Assembly: GCA_039714735.1 (NCBI GenBank)
Contig: JBDLIT010000178.1
Location: 1 to 7,172, forward strand
DNA length: 7,172 nucleotides
Source: JASJBU01 sp039714735
GTDB lineage: Bacteria > Pseudomonadota > Gammaproteobacteria > Chromatiales > Chromatiaceae
Direction of reading: 5' to 3'
A model generated the notes under the pieces. That model was not told the origin of the DNA, made no database searches, and saw nothing but the letters and a program-made list of their open reading frames with translations. Of the stretch, positions 1 to 5,174 are shown piece by piece; position 1 is the first letter of the stretch, and each line of letters opens with the position of its first letter. A program made the position numbers and the translations under genes.

Positions 1-79
1 ACGCCCCTCACCTACATCCCTGTAGGCGAAGCTTCCGCATCCTGCTCACGCCCCTCACCTACATCCCTGTAGGCGAAGC
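1..79. repeat. Two copies of a hairpin-bearing 32-nt repeat, 47-nt period
   Basis: Positions 1-32 and 48-79 are identical, separated by 15 nt, so the first copy may continue left of the window. Each copy contains the perfect inverted repeat CCTACATCCCTGTAGG (11-26 and 58-73): a 6-bp stem with a 4-nt loop. No protein is encoded. The second copy ends 35 nt before the lipoprotein start codon, so the array could lie in its 5' leader or be a terminator-like/REP-like element of an upstream gene. The function is unknown. Confidence 0.8.
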
Positions 80-93
80 GACTTGGTCAGAGC

Positions 94-107
94 CTCCTCA
101 AGAGGAG
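94..107 (+). promoter_or_regulatory. Shine-Dalgarno of the lipoprotein gene inside an inverted repeat
   Basis: GAGGAG at 102-107 sits 7 nt before the ATG at 115 and is a strong ribosome-binding site that fixes this start. It is preceded by its own complement, CTCCTC at 94-99, with only AA between. The sequence could therefore form a small hairpin (about 5 bp after allowing a 4-nt loop) that would hide the site. The complementarity is seen; a regulatory role is inference, and the hairpin is short. Confidence 0.4.
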
Positions 108-114
108 ATGAAGC

Positions 115-549
115 ATGTTGAAACTTGATCGATTAGGTGTTGTTCTAGTGATTGCCACGAGTACAGCCGGTTGCCAGACCGGGCAATACCAGGCCGCGAC
201 AGGGCCGAGTGTCGGACCGGGACAGACACGCGAGGCAAGATGCAGGCAAGAGGCAAGCCGTGTCTCTTCGCAGGCAAGTACCGGCAATGTGGCCAGGAGT
301 ATTGCAGGGGCGACAATTGGGGGCATTATCGGGAATGCTGTTGGCGCGGAGGCGTCTCGCTACGGGTATGGCTACCACCCGGGCTGGCACGGTGGTCATT
401 ATCACTATGGCCGGGTAGGAAGCTACAGGGGCGTCGGCACTGTTGTCGGGGCTGGAGCGGGTGCTGCTGTGGGCCACAGTATGGGACAGGATCCCCAGGC
501 AGCATACGACGTGGCGTACACAAACTGCATGGGGTATCGCTATCGGTGA
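115..549 (+). CDS. Glycine-zipper lipoprotein with His/Tyr/Gly-rich linker
   Basis: This 144-aa protein is probably an outer-membrane lipoprotein of the broad glycine-zipper (SlyB/YMGG-like) type. A short hydrophobic N-terminus ends in the lipobox-like T-A-G-C, with Cys20 as the expected acylated residue and Gln at +2, which favours the outer membrane. Two glycine-zipper segments are visible, about residues 64-80 (AGATIGGIIGNAVGAEA) and 107-123 (GVGTVVGAGAGAAVGHS). Such segments insert in or pack against membranes. Between them lies an unusual stretch rich in Gly, His and Tyr (about 83-105). The C-terminus, with YDVAYTNCMG near 131-140, resembles the usual end of this family; Cys43 and Cys138 could pair. 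The start is supported by GAGGAG 7 nt upstream. No downstream partner is on the same strand. The family assignment is fairly sure; the precise role is unknown. Confidence 0.8.
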   Translation: MLKLDRLGVVLVIATSTAGCQTGQYQAATGPSVGPGQTREARCRQEASRVSSQASTGNVARSIAGATIGGIIGNAVGAEASRYGYGYHPGWHGGHYHYGRVGSYRGVGTVVGAGAGAAVGHSMGQDPQAAYDVAYTNCMGYRYR

Positions 550-740
550 ATCATTTTGCGAATGAAATATTGAGAAACTTTAGTTTGGTCACCTGCTTCT
601 TTCTGCTGCCGAATCGCCAGCATATAGACTGAATCGGTTGCGATATCAAAGCGATAAAGCGTCACAAATCCAGATTCGCCAAAGGGAATGATTAACTCGC
701 GTAACTCTGAATACTCGTCAAGTGGCCTAATAAATTCGCC
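540..740 (-). pseudogene. C-terminal remnant of a RelE/ParE-family toxin
   Basis: Reading the minus strand from 740 gives GEFIRPLDEYSELRELIIPF, then GESGFVTLYRFD, then VYMLAIRQQKEAG. This is the C-terminal half of the RelE/ParE ribonuclease/gyrase-toxin superfamily, whose members usually end in a similar R-x-Q-K-E-A-G plus an aromatic residue. The N-terminal half is missing: the frame is closed by TGA at 744-746, next to where the duplicated cytochrome fragment begins. No antitoxin gene is next to it. After KEAG the expected stop is absent and the frame runs about 15 more codons to a TAG at 540-542, inside the 3' end of the lipoprotein gene. With its start and half its fold missing it should not be functional. 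The family call comes from motif memory, not a search. Confidence 0.7.
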
Positions 741-747
741 GTGTCAC

Positions 748-1232
748 CATGGGGCATGCCCTTTTACTGCTCATTTTTCCGGTGTAACATTGCTCTGCGC
801 AGGGGCTGTGATTGCAAGCTGGTTGATCTGCACCGGTTCGCGTGGATAGACACGAACAAAATAATTTCCCGTCTCTTCAATCGAAAACGGGATGACTATC
901 TCCTGCTCACTGGAGAGGTAGCAATCCTCAACAACCATTTCAAATGTTTCAGAGACAAGATGGGCTGTCACCTTTGCATCCTTGTCAAGCTTCAATTCAA
1001 GCTGGTAACGTCCGGGAATGAAGGGGCGATGGGAATAAAGTAGTTTCTCTCGAGGAGAGTCGCCATCTTCTCCAATATCTCACCACTCCAGACCCTTTGT
1101 GGGGGGATAGGCGCCGGCATTGGATAGTAGGCGCATTTCTCTTTCATGTGATTGAGAATGACGAAGAGCTCCCTTTGCAGCCACTTTTTTTCAGATGCCT
1201 CCCCGTAGTAACGAACGATATGATTCACTGAT
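748..1232 (-). pseudogene. Truncated, frameshifted copy of the cytochrome c-like gene
   Basis: The minus strand here matches 4435-4920 of the plus strand, about 89% identical by hand alignment (roughly 50 differences in 486 nt). It covers residues from about Ser65 to the C-terminus of the intact protein, plus 23 nt of 3' flank. The signal peptide and the CARCH haem-attachment motif are absent. A 1-nt deletion near 1019-1024 breaks the frame. The upstream part reads SVNHIVRYYGEASEKKWLQR through FIPIAP and then runs into a stop; the downstream part resumes as PGRYQLELKLDKDAKVTAHL through QSNVTPEK, ending at the same stop position. Many differences are at third codon positions or conservative, which suggests divergence under selection before decay. 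The junction with the toxin remnant lies just beyond position 748. Confidence 0.9.
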
Positions 1233-1233
1233 A

Positions 1234-1276
1234 GACTGCGTCTACTTGGACTGCGTAAATTCCATCTACAGTCCAA
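1234..1276. repeat. Short direct and inverted repeats at the duplication edge
   Basis: Next to the right edge of the duplicated segment, GACTGCGT occurs at 1234-1241 and again at 1249-1256. TTGGACT (1246-1252) is matched by the inverted AGTCCAA (1270-1276) across a 17-nt loop. This could be a scar or small element end left by the rearrangement. It is short enough to be chance, and no transposase or target-site duplication was found. Confidence 0.3.
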
Positions 1277-1403
1277 CCACAGAAAAACTCTACAGCGCAA
1301 ATCTCTCATCAACTGGTAAACTGGAAATTTCCTGCATGAAGCAGTGATCGTCTATATTGAGAAGCGTAAGAATCCTTTTATCGCACAAACAGGAAATGCC
1401 ATC

Positions 1404-1829
1404 ATGAAAAAACTCTCCCTGATACTTGGCGCACTGCTGATCTTATCTGCAATGCACAATGCGACTGCGTGGTCTTCCTGGTCTACTTGGTCACAATATC
1501 CGCAGGTTCCTCAGAGTTACCAGCAGTGGCATAGCAGTTCGCAGATATCCTCCGGCTTTCAGATTCAGCATTTCTCCGCACCTGATGGCTACCATATCCA
1601 AATTGCATCAATGGGTCAAAATGCTGATCAGATCAACCTCAATGTTGCAGGCAGACGCATCACTATCAGCAGCCGCCAGCTTCAACAAGATCCATCCGGA
1701 AGGGTGCGTATGATGCAATCCGGCACTTTTTCGCAATGGATAATACTGCCAAATGATGCTGATATGCAGTCAATGAGACGCAGGCAGAGCCCCGGAATGA
1801 TCGAAATTTTCGTGCCCAGGCTTCGCTGA
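1404..1829 (+). CDS. Exported alpha-crystallin (Hsp20-like) domain protein
   Basis: This 141-aa protein has a clear Sec-type signal peptide (MKKLSLILGALLILSAMHNA, cleavage probably after ATA at about 22), then a Trp/Ser/Gln-rich linker (23-50). A domain from about 52 to the end carries the alpha-crystallin/Hsp20 pattern: an amphipathic DGYHIQIASMG strand pair, DQINLNVAGRRITISSRQ (75-92), then GTFSQWIILPNDADMQSMRR and GMIEIFVPR at the end. Cytoplasmic small heat-shock proteins bind unfolding proteins as oligomers and have no signal peptide; this one should act in the periplasm. The usual C-terminal I-x-I tail after the domain is missing, so oligomerisation may differ. The start at 1404 is supported by AGGAA at 1391-1395; an in-frame GTG at 1344 would put 20 residues before the signal peptide and is less likely. 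The gene converges on ftsH. Confidence 0.75.
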   Translation: MKKLSLILGALLILSAMHNATAWSSWSTWSQYPQVPQSYQQWHSSSQISSGFQIQHFSAPDGYHIQIASMGQNADQINLNVAGRRITISSRQLQQDPSGRVRMMQSGTFSQWIILPNDADMQSMRRRQSPGMIEIFVPRLR

Positions 1830-1962
1830 CAGATTGCTGTTATGGCGTTCTGCCAGTCATTAAATTTGTCTGAAGCCATTCCTACGAGGAATGCAATAGT
1901 TGAATTACCGGAAAATTACAGAAGTCCCACATGCACTGATGGGCTCAGAGAAAATGCAGCAA

Positions 1963-1978
1963 CAGGGATGATACCCTG
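1963..1978 (-). terminator. Weak hairpin between convergent genes, possible ftsH terminator
   Basis: CAGGG (1963-1967) and CCCTG (1974-1978) pair around a 6-nt loop, 22 nt past the ftsH stop codon. On the minus strand the hairpin is followed by the moderately T-rich TTGCTGCATTTTCT. The stem is only 5 bp and the T-tract is interrupted, so termination here is uncertain. Confidence 0.25.
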
Positions 1979-1999
1979 CTAAAAAGTGCGTACTATGAT

Positions 2000-3850
2000 C
2001 TAGGTTGCAGTCTGTTTTCCCAATGTTTGCTCAATCTGTTCCCTGTTCAAAGTCTCGTGCTTTTCCAACGCTTGAATCAGATGTTTCAGTTGATCGCTGT
2101 GGCTCTGCATGATGCTTTCGGCGCGTTTTTCCGCCTCATGCAGCAGCTCTTTCACCGCCTTGTCTACAGCCTGTGCAGTGGCTTCGCTGAAGCGGCGCGG
2201 CTGGGCGATTTCGCGGCCAAGAAAGGGGTGCTCTTCGTTTTCACGGACATCCATGGGGCCGATCTCCTCCGACATGCCCCAGCGGCCGACCATGGAGCGC
2301 GCCAGTGCGGTTGCCTGGCGGATGTCGTCATCGGCGCCGGAGCTGATGCTATCCAGCAGAAATTTTTCGGCGACGCGTCCGCCCAGCATGACGGCGAGAC
2401 GGTCACTCAGGTATTTTTTTGACAGTGTATGACGCTCCTGCTCCGGCAGCTGGTGGGTGGCGCCGAGAGTATGCCCGCGGGGAATAATCGTCACTTTAAA
2501 CAACGGGTCGGCATAAGGCAGGTAGTAGGCCGCGATGGCGTGGCCGCATTCGTGTACCGCCAGACAGTGTCTCTCTTCAGGCTGTATGGCAAGCGTGCGT
2601 ACGGTGCCCATGAGTATCTTGTCACGCATATCATCGAAATCTTCCTGCATGACCTGTCCGCGATTTTCCCTCGCGGCACGCATGGCTGCTTCATTCACCA
2701 GGTTTTTAATATCCGCACCGGAGAAGCCAGGTATGCTTGCCGCTACCTCTTTCAGGTTGACGTTCTCAGCCAGCGGCACCTTGCGGGTATGCACTTTCAG
2801 TATGGCGACACGGGCATCGAGATCGGGCAGGTCGAGGGTGACATGACGGTCGAAACGTCCCGGCCGCAACAGCGCTGGATCGAGTACGTCGGGTCGATTG
2901 GTGGCGGCGATTACTATCACCGCCTCAAGGCCGGAGAAGCCGTCCATCTCCGCCAGTATCTGGTTCAGGGTCTGTTCACGCTCATCGTGGCCACCACCGA
3001 GTCCGGTGCCACGGATTCGACCCACACTGTCGAGTTCGTCGATAAAGATGATGCTGGGTGCGCGCTCCTTGGCCTGGGCGAACATCCGGCGCACTCTTGA
3101 TGCACCCACACCGACGAAAACTTCAATAAATTCCGACGCCGAAATGGAGAAGAACGGGACTTTCGCCTCGCCTGCAAGTGCCCGGGCCATCAGTGTTTTT
3201 CCGGTACCGGGCGCACCCATCAGCAACAGTCCGTGCGGAATATAGGCGCCAAGTTTGTTATAGCTGTCGGGATTGCCCAGATAATCCACCAGCTCGGTGA
3301 CTTCACGCTTGGCGTTATCCTGCCCCGCCACATCATCAAAGCTGATGTCAGGTATTTTGCCTTCCTTGTCGGAAGAGCCGGGGTTCAGGAATTTATCCAG
3401 TGTCCCGCCACGTCCCATGCCACCGGAGACATTTTGGGACATACGCCGTAAAAAGAAGAGATAAATCAACAGCAGAAACAGTAACGGAAGCCATGACAGA
3501 AGCCAGTTGCCCCGACCTGCTTCTGACTCCGGCGTCACTCGTAAAGGCACCTCTTTCCATTCCACCAGCGGTAGCAATTCATCGTCGCCAAACGCCGGCA
3601 CAACGGTGCGGAAGCGGGAAGTGGGGGCGGTGGAATCACCAAGAGGAGCAGCGGTCTTCAGCTCACCTTCCATGACCTGGCCTGTTTGATGCAGCTTGCC
3701 GATATCGCCCTCTTTTAACAGCTTTTTGAATTCGGTGTAGGGGATTTCCGGCAACGGCGGACTCTGTTGAAATCTTTGCAGGCTGAAATAGAGCAGACCT
3801 AGCATCGCAATCAGAACAATTGCCTGAATTAAGCTGAAATTACTCTTCAC
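2000..3850 (-). CDS. ftsH: ATP-dependent zinc metalloprotease, FtsH family
   Basis: This 616-aa protein is a complete FtsH/HflB: a membrane-anchored AAA+ protease that unfolds and degrades damaged or regulatory proteins, with its ATPase and protease domains in the cytoplasm. Order of parts: TM1 about 8-24, a small periplasmic region, TM2 about 115-134, AAA+ domain, then peptidase M41. Visible motifs are Walker A GAPGTGKT (212-219), pore loop FVGVG (245-249), Walker B IIFIDE (267-272), arginine-finger region RPGRFDR (329-335), zinc site HECGH (433-437) and the likely third ligand Asp509 in SGADDDI. Differences from common FtsH are Ala for Pro in Walker A and Cys in HEAGH; neither removes a key residue. 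The start is GTG at 3850; an in-frame stop just upstream rules out an earlier one. Its own ribosome site is poor, and a leader ORF ends 2 nt before it. It is not next to ftsJ/rlmE or folP, as housekeeping ftsH often is, so a second copy is plausible. Confidence 0.95.
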   Translation of the reverse strand: MKSNFSLIQAIVLIAMLGLLYFSLQRFQQSPPLPEIPYTEFKKLLKEGDIGKLHQTGQVMEGELKTAAPLGDSTAPTSRFRTVVPAFGDDELLPLVEWKEVPLRVTPESEAGRGNWLLSWLPLLFLLLIYLFFLRRMSQNVSGGMGRGGTLDKFLNPGSSDKEGKIPDISFDDVAGQDNAKREVTELVDYLGNPDSYNKLGAYIPHGLLLMGAPGTGKTLMARALAGEAKVPFFSISASEFIEVFVGVGASRVRRMFAQAKERAPSIIFIDELDSVGRIRGTGLGGGHDEREQTLNQILAEMDGFSGLEAVIVIAATNRPDVLDPALLRPGRFDRHVTLDLPDLDARVAILKVHTRKVPLAENVNLKEVAASIPGFSGADIKNLVNEAAMRAARENRGQVMQEDFDDMRDKILMGTVRTLAIQPEERHCLAVHECGHAIAAYYLPYADPLFKVTIIPRGHTLGATHQLPEQERHTLSKKYLSDRLAVMLGGRVAEKFLLDSISSGADDDIRQATALARSMVGRWGMSEEIGPMDVRENEEHPFLGREIAQPRRFSEATAQAVDKAVKELLHEAEKRAESIMQSHSDQLKHLIQALEKHETLNREQIEQTLGKQTAT

Positions 3851-3852
3851 TG

Positions 3853-3894
3853 CTACTCATTCAAGGTATTATTGACAAGTTCAGAGCCATCCAC
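3853..3894 (-). CDS. 13-codon leader ORF upstream of ftsH, possible translational coupling
   Basis: On the minus strand AAAGGAG (3903-3909) is the best Shine-Dalgarno sequence upstream of ftsH. Eight nt after it, GTG at 3892-3894 opens a frame encoding MDGSELVNNTLNE and ending in TAG at 3853-3855, 2 nt before the GTG start of ftsH. Ribosomes ending there could restart on ftsH, which has only a weak GAG of its own. A competing frame from the ATG at 3900-3902 abuts the Shine-Dalgarno too closely. The geometry is seen; translation of the peptide and coupling are inference. Confidence 0.35.
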   Translation of the reverse strand: MDGSELVNNTLNE

Positions 3895-3916
3895 GCAATC
3901 ATCTCCTTTACCCCAT

Positions 3917-4051
3917 TCATTCGTTGAGCCAGGCCAATGCATCCTCTTCGCTCTCAAAGTATTTCAAGTCACCGGAGATAAACCATGTCTTACAATTTTC
4001 ATGATTTTGTACCCCTGATAAGAAATTGCAGTCAGATCTACAGAGGCTATG
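3917..4051 (-). pseudogene. 3' remnant resembling a SpoIIAA/STAS-like protein
   Basis: The minus strand is open from a stop at 4052-4054 to TGA at 3917-3919 and has no ATG or GTG start. Its end reads KTWFISGDLKYFESEEDALA, then WLNE and stop. This resembles the C-terminus of SpoIIAA-like (STAS-type) proteins, which often end in a R-Y-F-x-x-x-E-E-x-A-x-A-W-L pattern. Only the last 20 or so residues look like the family; the rest of the domain was not found upstream. The identification rests on one short motif and is tentative. The remnant lies immediately upstream of the ftsH leader, so its loss may have left ftsH with a shortened 5' region. Confidence 0.35.
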
Positions 4052-4243
4052 CTAGCAAAGATAGGTGATTTCCGCTTATCTCTGCGGTACAAAATCCAGA
4101 ACCCCCCCCTTAACCTGGCGAAAACTGTTTTGATAGCTCTTTGATGATGACTTGATTGTCTCTTTACATTGGACGGTCAACTATCGTTAAAGAAATCGGC
4201 TTGCAACTTACTTATCCTTACTCGCCAACCGAGGGGTGTCGTG
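4052..4243. other. Intergenic region between ftsH side and cytochrome-like gene
   Basis: Together with the remnant and leader ORF to its left, this separates two divergent genes (3850 and 4244). I see no convincing sigma-70 promoter pair, no heat-shock (CTTGAA...CCCCAT) promoter and no RNA gene. An 8-nt C run (4102-4109) is the only low-complexity element. Both neighbouring genes presumably start transcription in this divergent spacer, but I cannot place the sites. Confidence 0.4.
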
Positions 4244-4897
4244 ATGCGTGGTGAATATGCGTTTCCTTTCAAATTTGCATCGTTGATGGTTGCTTTCTAT
4301 CTCGTCCCAGGGAGTGTTTTTGCCACCGAGGACGAAGCCTTCACCGAGTCGGTAGTGATCTTCAACACCATCTGTGCAAGATGCCATGAGGCGCAATGCA
4401 GTGGACGATTGAGTTTCGATGATACTTTCGAGGCATCAGTGAATCATATCGTTCGATACTACGACGAGGCATCTGAAAAAAAGTGGCTGCAAAGGGAGCT
4501 CTTCGTCATCCTCAATCACATGAAAGAAAAATGCGCCTACTATCCGATGCCGGCGCCTATCCCTCCACAAAGGGTCTGGAGTGGTGACATGCTGGAGAAG
4601 ATGGCGACGCTTCAGGAGAAAAACTACTTCATTCCTATAGGTCCGTTCACTCCCGGACAATACCAACTTGAGTTGAAATTTGCGAGGGATACAAAGGTTT
4701 CAGCCCATCTTGTCTCCGAAACATTTGATTTGGTCGTTGAGGACTGCTACATCTCCAATGAACAGCGGATAGTCATCCCGTTTTCTATTGAAGAGGCGGG
4801 AAATTACTATGTTCGCGTCTATCCACGCGAACCGGTGCAGATCAACCGGCTTGCAATCACAGCCCTTGCGCAGAGCAATGTTACACCGGAAAAATGA
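4244..4897 (+). CDS. Exported monohaem cytochrome c-like protein with C-terminal beta domain
   Basis: This 217-aa protein starts with a signal peptide (about 1-27, ending GSVFA before TED). A single CXXCH haem c attachment motif, ICARCH (Cys44, Cys47, His48), follows soon after. The region to about 130 is probably a small class I-like cytochrome domain; Met102 in YYPMP is the best candidate for the distal haem ligand. The remainder (about 137-205), with QYQLELK, KVSAHLVSE, RIVIPFSIEEAGNYYVRVYP, looks like a small beta-sandwich similar in style to PPC or carbohydrate-binding modules. It should be exported, receive haem in the periplasm and carry electrons or sense redox state. The partner is unknown. 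The start at 4244 is supported by GAGGGG at 4231-4236; an in-frame ATG at 4169 would add 25 residues before the signal peptide. The 3' two-thirds are duplicated at 748-1232. No named family was recognised. Confidence 0.75.
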   Translation: MRGEYAFPFKFASLMVAFYLVPGSVFATEDEAFTESVVIFNTICARCHEAQCSGRLSFDDTFEASVNHIVRYYDEASEKKWLQRELFVILNHMKEKCAYYPMPAPIPPQRVWSGDMLEKMATLQEKNYFIPIGPFTPGQYQLELKFARDTKVSAHLVSETFDLVVEDCYISNEQRIVIPFSIEEAGNYYVRVYPREPVQINRLAITALAQSNVTPEK

Positions 4898-4920
4898 GCA
4901 GTAAAAGGACATGCCCCATG
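4435..4920 (+). repeat. Right arm of a ~486-bp imperfect inverted repeat (partner 748-1232)
   Basis: This arm covers the 3' part of the intact cytochrome-like gene and 23 nt past its stop. It pairs with 748-1232 in inverted orientation. Both copies start at ATCAGTGAATC and end at CATGCCCCATG, beyond which similarity stops abruptly. The arms enclose about 3.2 kb that includes the alpha-crystallin-like gene and ftsH. Homologous recombination between the arms would invert that segment. Confidence 0.85.
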
Positions 4921-4942
4921 ACGATCGGTACAGCCATGGCTA

Positions 4943-5089
4943 CTAAGCGTTGAGCTGTTCATGCTCTTCAATATCGCTTTGACCTAACAGCCGCACCAGT
5001 TTATTCAACTTCGCATCCCCCTCAAGCGCCCCTTCCCAGAACGGATAGGTTACAGCCTTTGTGCATCGAGCTACCTGCAGTATAGTAGG
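4943..5089 (-). pseudogene. C-terminal remnant of an unidentified protein
   Basis: The minus strand has an open frame of about 48 codons ending in TAG at 4943-4945, with no ATG or GTG start. It reads AVTYPFWEGALEGDAKLNKL, then VRLLGQSDIEEHEQLNA and stop. The composition is that of a real protein C-terminus: charged, helical, with no odd low-complexity run. The sequence upstream changes abruptly to AT-rich DNA near 5090. I do not recognise the family. The likeliest reading is the stump of a gene whose 5' part was deleted; a chance frame is possible. Confidence 0.35.
5059..5086 (+). promoter_or_regulatory. Candidate sigma-70 promoter for the M28 peptidase gene
   Basis: TTGTGC (5059-5064) and TATAGT (5081-5086) are separated by 16 nt. 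The -10 matches the consensus at five of six positions, the -35 at three. Transcription would begin near 5093 and leave an AT-rich leader of about 80 nt. Confidence 0.35.
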
Positions 5090-5092
5090 CTA

Positions 5093-5140
5093 GAGAATGT
5101 ATTTTTAATAATTCTCACTATCATCTCCATCAGGATGATA
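5093..5140. promoter_or_regulatory. Two adjacent inverted repeats in the peptidase leader
   Basis: GAGAAT (5093-5098) is mirrored by ATTCTC (5111-5116), and TATCATC (5119-5125) by GATGATA (5134-5140) across an 8-nt spacer. They lie just after the candidate promoter, where a repressor could block it or where the leader RNA could fold. The symmetry is seen; binding by any regulator is inference, and AT-rich DNA makes chance symmetry more likely. Confidence 0.35.
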
Positions 5141-5174
5141 ATGTATATTTCAACTATTACCTTTCTGTTTGAAA

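Noticed and set aside
1..79. CRISPR array
   Set aside because: Only two repeat copies are present with a 15-nt gap, far shorter than usual spacers, and no cas genes are in view.
741..1043. Plus-strand 100-aa open frame
   Set aside because: It is the antisense of the duplicated cytochrome-like segment, whose minus-strand reading matches the intact gene; the plus frame has no independent support.
1344..1403. Longer start (GTG 1344) for the alpha-crystallin-like gene
   Set aside because: It would place 20 charged residues before a standard signal peptide; the ATG at 1404 has AGGAA upstream.
1877..1893. Terminator after the alpha-crystallin-like gene
   Set aside because: CATTCCT and AGGAATG form a 7-bp stem with a 3-nt loop, but no T-tract follows on either strand.
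2429..3100. Plus-strand 223-aa open frame inside ftsH
   Set aside because: It lies wholly antisense to the conserved AAA+ and protease domains, and its length follows from the GC-rich coding sequence opposite.
3850..4060. Heat-shock (sigma-32) promoter for ftsH
   Set aside because: A CTTGAAA occurs on the minus strand in the remnant, but no CCCCAT-like -10 follows at the right distance.
4169..4243. Longer start (ATG 4169) for the cytochrome-like gene
   Set aside because: The signal peptide begins after the ATG at 4244, which has GAGGGG 7 nt upstream.
748..4920. Composite transposon
   Set aside because: The arms encode part of a host-type exported protein, with no transposase, terminal inverted repeats of IS type or target-site duplication.
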